A DNA stretch of 64,000 nt. It comes from Halopiger aswanensis. GTDB lineage: Archaea > Halobacteriota > Halobacteria > Halobacteriales > Natrialbaceae. Below the pieces are notes generated by a model. The model saw only the letters and a list, made by a program, of their open reading frames with translations, searched no databases and had not been told where the DNA came from. Each line of letters begins with the position of its first letter. The stretch's first letter is position 1. Position numbers and translations under genes: made by a program. The stretch is taken from positions 496,001 through 560,000 of the forward strand of contig NZ_RAPO01000002.1 in NCBI RefSeq assembly GCF_003610195.1, written 5' to 3'. Positions 60,495 through 64,000 of the stretch are shown one piece after another.

Positions 60495-61697
60495 TTACTC
60501 CCAGCGGCCGCGGATCTCTTCGGCGGCCGATTCCATCGATTCCGTCGGCCCGGCCTGTCCCTGGAAGACCCGCTCGAGGGCTTCCTCGAACGGTGTCCAG
60601 ACCTGATCCATCATCGGATGCGACGGCATGGGGACGCCCATCCCGACGGTTTCGGCGAACTGCTGGACGTCGTCGCCGAGGTCCTCGTGCTCCACGTAGT
60701 CCTGGTGGACCGGGATGGCTCCGTGGTTCTGGGCGTTACCGATGATCACGTCCTCGTTCGTCGTGTACCACTCGGCCCAGTCGATCGTCGTGCCGAGCGC
60801 CGCCTCCTCGGCGTCCTCGAGTTGCGACGTGAAGTACCACGTCTGGATCCCCGTGTAGGGGGACGGTTCGCCGCCCTCGACCCCCGGCAGCGGCGCGACC
60901 TGCGCGTCGATTCCGGCGTCGCGGAAGCCGGCGAGCTCCCACGGCCCGTTGATGGCGAACGGCGCGTTGCCGTCGTTGAAAACCGGCACCTGGGACTCGT
61001 AGGACGGGTCGTTCGGCACGTACTCCCAGATGGAGTTTTGAACCAGTTCGACTCCCTCGATGAACTCGTCGGCCTCGATGCCCAGCTCCTCGTTTTGCTC
61101 GTCGAAGATGTAACCGCCGAACGCCTGCAGGTAGCCGCTCAGGAAGTACGGGTCGATCGCCGGACACGAGAGCCCGTACTGTCCGTTTTCGGGATCGTGG
61201 TGCTCCTCCATGATCGACACCATCTCGTCGATCGTCTCCGGCGGCTGGTCGACCATCTCGGCGTTGTACATGAGCGAGACGGTTTCGGCCGCGTACGGAA
61301 GGCCGTACACCGCGCCGTCCCACTGCACTGCTTGTGCGGCCGCCTCAGTGTACTCCGAACCGAGGTCGACGCTGACGTCGTCACTCGCGTCGTAGACGAA
61401 CCCCTGGTCGTCGTAGACGCCGATCCAGTCGTGCGCCCACGCGAACGTTTCCGGGCCGTCGCCCGCGGCGAGGGCCGTATCGAGCTGGTCTTCGATCTCC
61501 GAGATGCCCTCGGCGTCCAGCGTGTCCTCGCGCCCCTCGTTGAACGTCTCGAGGTAGGTCTCGAGATCGCTCTCTTCGGCGTCGGTGAAGTCGTGCCAGA
61601 GCGTCGTTCCGCGTTCGTCGCCGCCGAGACAGCCCGCGACAGCAACCGTCGTTAGCCCCCCGATCCCGGTCAGAACTTGCCTGCGTTCCATTGACAT
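60495..61697 (-). CDS. sugar ABC transporter solute-binding lipoprotein (maltodextrin-type)
   Basis: A 400-residue exported binding protein. The signal is a twin-arginine type (SMERRQVLTGIGGLTTV) with lipobox VAVAGC (C23). The mature part has typical CUT1 features: TLWHDFTDAEESDLETYLETFNE, AWAHDWIGVYDDQGF, and NDGNAPFAINGPWELAGFRD with the GPW motif, as in maltose/maltodextrin-binding proteins. It is the first gene of the operon. ATG at 61697 or 61691 both precede the Tat motif; a TATA-like TTAAATATAT (61725-61734) lies 28-37 bases upstream. Confidence 0.9.
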   Translation of the reverse strand: MSMERRQVLTGIGGLTTVAVAGCLGGDERGTTLWHDFTDAEESDLETYLETFNEGREDTLDAEGISEIEDQLDTALAAGDGPETFAWAHDWIGVYDDQGFVYDASDDVSVDLGSEYTEAAAQAVQWDGAVYGLPYAAETVSLMYNAEMVDQPPETIDEMVSIMEEHHDPENGQYGLSCPAIDPYFLSGYLQAFGGYIFDEQNEELGIEADEFIEGVELVQNSIWEYVPNDPSYESQVPVFNDGNAPFAINGPWELAGFRDAGIDAQVAPLPGVEGGEPSPYTGIQTWYFTSQLEDAEEAALGTTIDWAEWYTTNEDVIIGNAQNHGAIPVHQDYVEHEDLGDDVQQFAETVGMGVPMPSHPMMDQVWTPFEEALERVFQGQAGPTESMESAAEEIRGRWE

Positions 61698-61724
61698 GGC
61701 GTAATCGGTGATGAATTATGTATT

Positions 61725-61734
61725 CATATATTTA
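61725..61734 (-). promoter_or_regulatory. TATA box of the sugar-importer operon
   Basis: On the minus strand TTAAATATAT is 28-37 bases before the ATG at 61697, so a near-leaderless mRNA is expected. Confidence 0.6.
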
Positions 61735-61883
61735 ACCATTGGGATATCGAAGTTAGACGGTCCAATACTGGAAGGTTGAGGATAAAATACGAATTTTGCT
61801 GGTGGATCTACACTGCCGCTCCGAACATTACATGAACTCGAGAACTATAATGGTTATCCAAGGACATTCGTCAACCTCCTTCG

Positions 61884-61904
61884 ACACGTGTGTTGTAATA
61901 TTAC
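61884..61904. promoter_or_regulatory. two palindromes in the divergent sugar-transport promoter region
   Basis: ACACGTGT (61884-61891) and GTAATATTAC (61895-61904) are perfect palindromes 3 bases apart, about 15 bases upstream of the ATPase gene TATA box. This position suits an activator or repressor site for the transport genes. The bound regulator is unknown. Confidence 0.45.
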
Positions 61905-61918
61905 TTCGTGAATTGGGA

Positions 61919-61928
61919 AAGGATTTTA
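61919..61928 (+). promoter_or_regulatory. TATA box deciding the start of the ATPase gene
   Basis: AAGGATTTTA lies 27-36 bases upstream of the ATG at 61955 and overlaps an alternative ATG at 61928, which would then not be in the mRNA. This favours 61955. Confidence 0.5.
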
Positions 61929-61954
61929 TGGTCGCTCGCCGAACTCCCGAGGAA

Positions 61955-63094
61955 ATGGCACGTGTTAGGGTGGATTCCCTCCGAAAGGAATACGATGTCG
62001 GGACGGTCGTCGCTGTCGACGATCTGGATCTCGAGATCGAGGACGGCGAGTTCGTGACCGTAGTCGGACCGTCGGGTTGCGGGAAGACGACGACGCTTCG
62101 CATGCTCGCCGGCCTGGAGGAGCCGACGGACGGACGCATCGAGATCGGGGGCGAGGACGTCACCGACGTTCACGCGAAGAATCGAGACGTCGCGATGGTG
62201 TTCCAGAACTACGCGCTGTACCCGCACAAGACGGTCTTCGAGAACATGGAGTTCGGGCTCCGGATGAGCACCGATCTCGAGGAAAAAGAGCGCCGACAGC
62301 GGGTCGTCGAGACCGCCGAGATGATGGACATCGAGGAACTGCTCGAGGACAGGCCGGACGAACTCTCCGGCGGCCAGAAACAGCGCGTCGCGCTGGGGCG
62401 GGCGATCGTCCGGGAACCCGACGTGTTCCTGTTCGACGAACCGCTCTCGAACCTCGACGCCAAACTCCGGACCTCCATGCGCGCGGAGATCCAGCGGCTG
62501 CAGGACGAACTCGGGATCACGTCGGTCTACGTCACCCACGACCAGCACGAGGCGATGACCATGGGCGACCGGATCGTCATCCTCAACGACGGCAAGCTCC
62601 AGCAGCAGGGCGAGCCGACCGAGGTGTACGAGAACCCCGCCAACGAGTTCGTCGCCGGCTTCATCGGTTCGCCCTCGATGAATTTCATCGACGTCGACGT
62701 CGAGCGGACCGGCGATTCCCTGCGGCTGGTCGGCGCCGAAGGCGGGTTCGCGTTCGACCTCTCGACGTCGTTCCTCGCCGACCGCGGAGTCGACCTCGAG
62801 TCGAGTCGGTACACGCTCGGTATCCGGCCCGAGAAGGTCTCGATCGCCGACGCGGGTGCGGACAACTCGCTCACGGCGACGATCGACGTCGTCGAACCGG
62901 TCGGCTCGGACAACTACCTCCACCTCGATCTCGGCGCGGAGTTCATCGCCCGCGTCGGCACCGACGTCGACCTCGAGCCCGGCGATCAGGTGACGCTGAC
63001 GTTCGACGAGGCCGATATCCACCTCTTCGACGCCGAGACCGGCCGCAACGTCTTCGCTCGAGAGCGAACCGCGCCGGCGGCGACGCCACCGTAG
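61955..63094 (+). CDS. sugar ABC transporter ATPase (MalK/UgpC-like)
   Basis: A 379-residue ATP-binding subunit. Walker A is GPSGCGKTT (38-46), the Q-loop is VFQNYALYPH (Q84), the signature is LSGGQKQR (137-144), and Walker B/D-loop is FLFDEPLSNLD (D161, E162). The switch histidine is H195 (VTHDQHEAMT). The C-terminal 230-379 has the MalK-type regulatory OB/TOBE domain (GIRPEKVSI). It energises import by the divergent permease pair. The upstream in-frame ATG at 61796 lies in the promoter region and was rejected. Confidence 0.93.
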   Translation: MARVRVDSLRKEYDVGTVVAVDDLDLEIEDGEFVTVVGPSGCGKTTTLRMLAGLEEPTDGRIEIGGEDVTDVHAKNRDVAMVFQNYALYPHKTVFENMEFGLRMSTDLEEKERRQRVVETAEMMDIEELLEDRPDELSGGQKQRVALGRAIVREPDVFLFDEPLSNLDAKLRTSMRAEIQRLQDELGITSVYVTHDQHEAMTMGDRIVILNDGKLQQQGEPTEVYENPANEFVAGFIGSPSMNFIDVDVERTGDSLRLVGAEGGFAFDLSTSFLADRGVDLESSRYTLGIRPEKVSIADAGADNSLTATIDVVEPVGSDNYLHLDLGAEFIARVGTDVDLEPGDQVTLTFDEADIHLFDAETGRNVFARERTAPAATPP

Positions 63095-63221
63095 CCGGCT
63101 CGCGACATTTCCCACCGCGTAGCGGAGTCGATTTTCAGTACGGTTTCGCCGCAGAACTCGTTCTTTCGTCCGCAGAACCCGCTCGCCGTTGCAGTGCGGC
63201 CGCGAAAATACCCGTGACTCG

Positions 63222-64000
63222 TTACTCGCGAAGCGGCACAGTCCCCTCCGCACTCTCGCTCGCGACCGGATCGGCGTCTCGTTCCGTCGCCTCCAGCGCG
63301 ATCGCCGTCGTCAGCCGCAGCGCGTGGGGCCAGCCCAGCGGCGTCGCGCTATCGGGCGTGCCGTCGTCGAAAAACTGCTCCGGCAGGTACTCGCCGTCAC
63401 CGCGCAGCGTCCCGCCGGGTTCGACGAGCGCGAGCAACGCCGTCGCCCACTCGTCGAACGCGTCGGCAGCCTCGTGATCTCGAGCGGCCAGCAGGTCGCC
63501 GAACTCGGCGGCCGCGTGGGCGCCCCACGCGGTCGTCACCGTCCAGACCTTCGGCTCGGCCTGCTCTTTCACGCGCCACGGGTCGTCCTCGAACCGCGCC
63601 AGGCCCTCGATCGGACCGTCAGGATCGCGGTACAGCCCCTCGAGCGTCGTCTCGAGGTGGGAGACGAGTCGCTCGATGCGCTCGTCGTCGATCGTCGTAT
63701 CCTCGAGCGCCGCGTACTCGGCGTGGGCCGACGCGAGCGCGAAGGTGCTGCCGTCGAGGCGCTCGTCCAGGTCGTCGCCGTCGAGCCGCAGCGCGTAACA
63801 CGCGCGGTCGGGCACCCACAGCCGATCGATCGCGTCGTAGACGATCCGGGCGTTCTCGGCCGCACGCTCCCGGTACTCGGCGGCGATCGGCGCCCGAGCG
63901 ATCGCGGCGTAGGCCTCGAGGTAGGTTGCCGCGGTGTGGGTGAACCGGCCGGTCATGTTCTCCCAGGCGTTCTGGACGCGTTCGGGGAGCCCGTCGTCTG
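63222..64000 (-). CDS. GH15-type glucan 1,4-alpha-glucosidase-like protein, C-terminal part
   Basis: The gene enters from beyond the window; only the C-terminal ~259 codons are seen. In the frame upstream of 63956 it reads DDGLPERVQNAWENMTGRFTHTAATYLEAYAAI, a helical (alpha/alpha)6-barrel segment with the Trp-rich VWTVTTAWGAHAAAEF and the WPHALRLTTAIAL end helix typical of GH15/glucoamylase-like enzymes. It would release glucose from maltodextrin. Next to the importer and GH13 genes it fits intracellular starch breakdown. The catalytic residues lie upstream or could not be verified. Confidence 0.72.
   Translation of the reverse strand, partial: DDGLPERVQNAWENMTGRFTHTAATYLEAYAAIARAPIAAEYRERAAENARIVYDAIDRLWVPDRACYALRLDGDDLDERLDGSTFALASAHAEYAALEDTTIDDERIERLVSHLETTLEGLYRDPDGPIEGLARFEDDPWRVKEQAEPKVWTVTTAWGAHAAAEFGDLLAARDHEAADAFDEWATALLALVEPGGTLRGDGEYLPEQFFDDGTPDSATPLGWPHALRLTTAIALEATERDADPVASESAEGTVPLRE

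Overview
The window comes from the chromosome of an extremely halophilic archaeon (class Halobacteria), most likely of the Natrialba/Haloterrigena/Natrinema group. The base composition is GC-rich and the proteins are strongly acidic. Precursors carry twin-arginine signals with lipoboxes, and one surface protein ends in a PGF-CTERM anchor. Many genes have TATA boxes 22-35 bases before the start codon and no Shine-Dalgarno sequence. Archaeal marker families are present (TiaS, DRG GTPase, MBF-like regulator, VNG_1110C-like and DUF6735-like proteins). The genus cannot be fixed from the sequence alone. No transposase gene, CRISPR array or rRNA gene was seen; there is one tRNA gene.

Layout. 1-8.3 kb: the end of an arylsulfotransferase-like gene, two convergent YdjM-type membrane hydrolase paralogues, then envelope functions (DedA, a lysyl-PG-synthase-like/AglD-like membrane protein, a sulfatase-fold enzyme with threonine at the nucleophile position, a PAP2 phosphatase), a Na+/Ca2+ exchanger and a Tat-exported unknown. 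8.3-14.3 kb: an aldo/keto reductase, a 952-residue exported protein with a staphylococcal-nuclease domain between two similar domains and a lamin-tail domain at the end, a membrane-bound HTH protein and a Tat lipoprotein esterase. 14.4-27.7 kb: a double VOC protein, an NhaC antiporter, a DRG GTPase, a KH-like small protein, a PGF-CTERM surface protein, TiaS, an HTH regulator, an MFS carrier, glutaredoxin, a purine permease and a TrkA-like protein. 27.9-41.2 kb: an orphan DNA methyltransferase, a TRAM-like/NhaC pair with overlapping start and stop codons, a second Ca2+/cation exchanger, glutathionyl-hydroquinone-reductase-like GST, two sugar or alcohol dehydrogenases, a FemAB-like acyltransferase, an SF1 helicase and a large membrane protein. 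41.3-49.4 kb: SRPBCC, HAD, DUF6735-like, an HhH-MutS ATPase, an SLC13 carrier, PurF, a 47-residue membrane protein and DUF420. 49.5-52.7 kb: a tctCBA tricarboxylate uptake operon, followed by tRNA-Leu(GAG), an MBF-like regulator and AlaX.

54.8-64 kb is a carbohydrate-use region: gluconate dehydratase, a cytoplasmic GH13 amylase, a CUT1 sugar ABC importer (binding protein and two permeases in one operon, ATPase divergent) and the 3' part of a GH15 glucoamylase-like gene. Together these could import malto-oligosaccharides, hydrolyse them inside the cell and feed the semi-phosphorylative Entner-Doudoroff route. The other functional theme is ion homeostasis (two NhaC antiporters, two CaCA exchangers, one TrkA-like protein), as expected for a salt-in organism.

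The least conventional items are the multidomain exported nuclease, the Thr-type sulfatase-fold enzyme in an envelope-lipid neighbourhood, the MutS ATPase with an HhH domain, the structured non-coding stretches at 20.85-21.08 kb, 27.7-27.97 kb and 52.7-52.84 kb, and the TRAM-like gene overlapping an antiporter gene. All functions are read from motifs and remembered family features; no database search was run.
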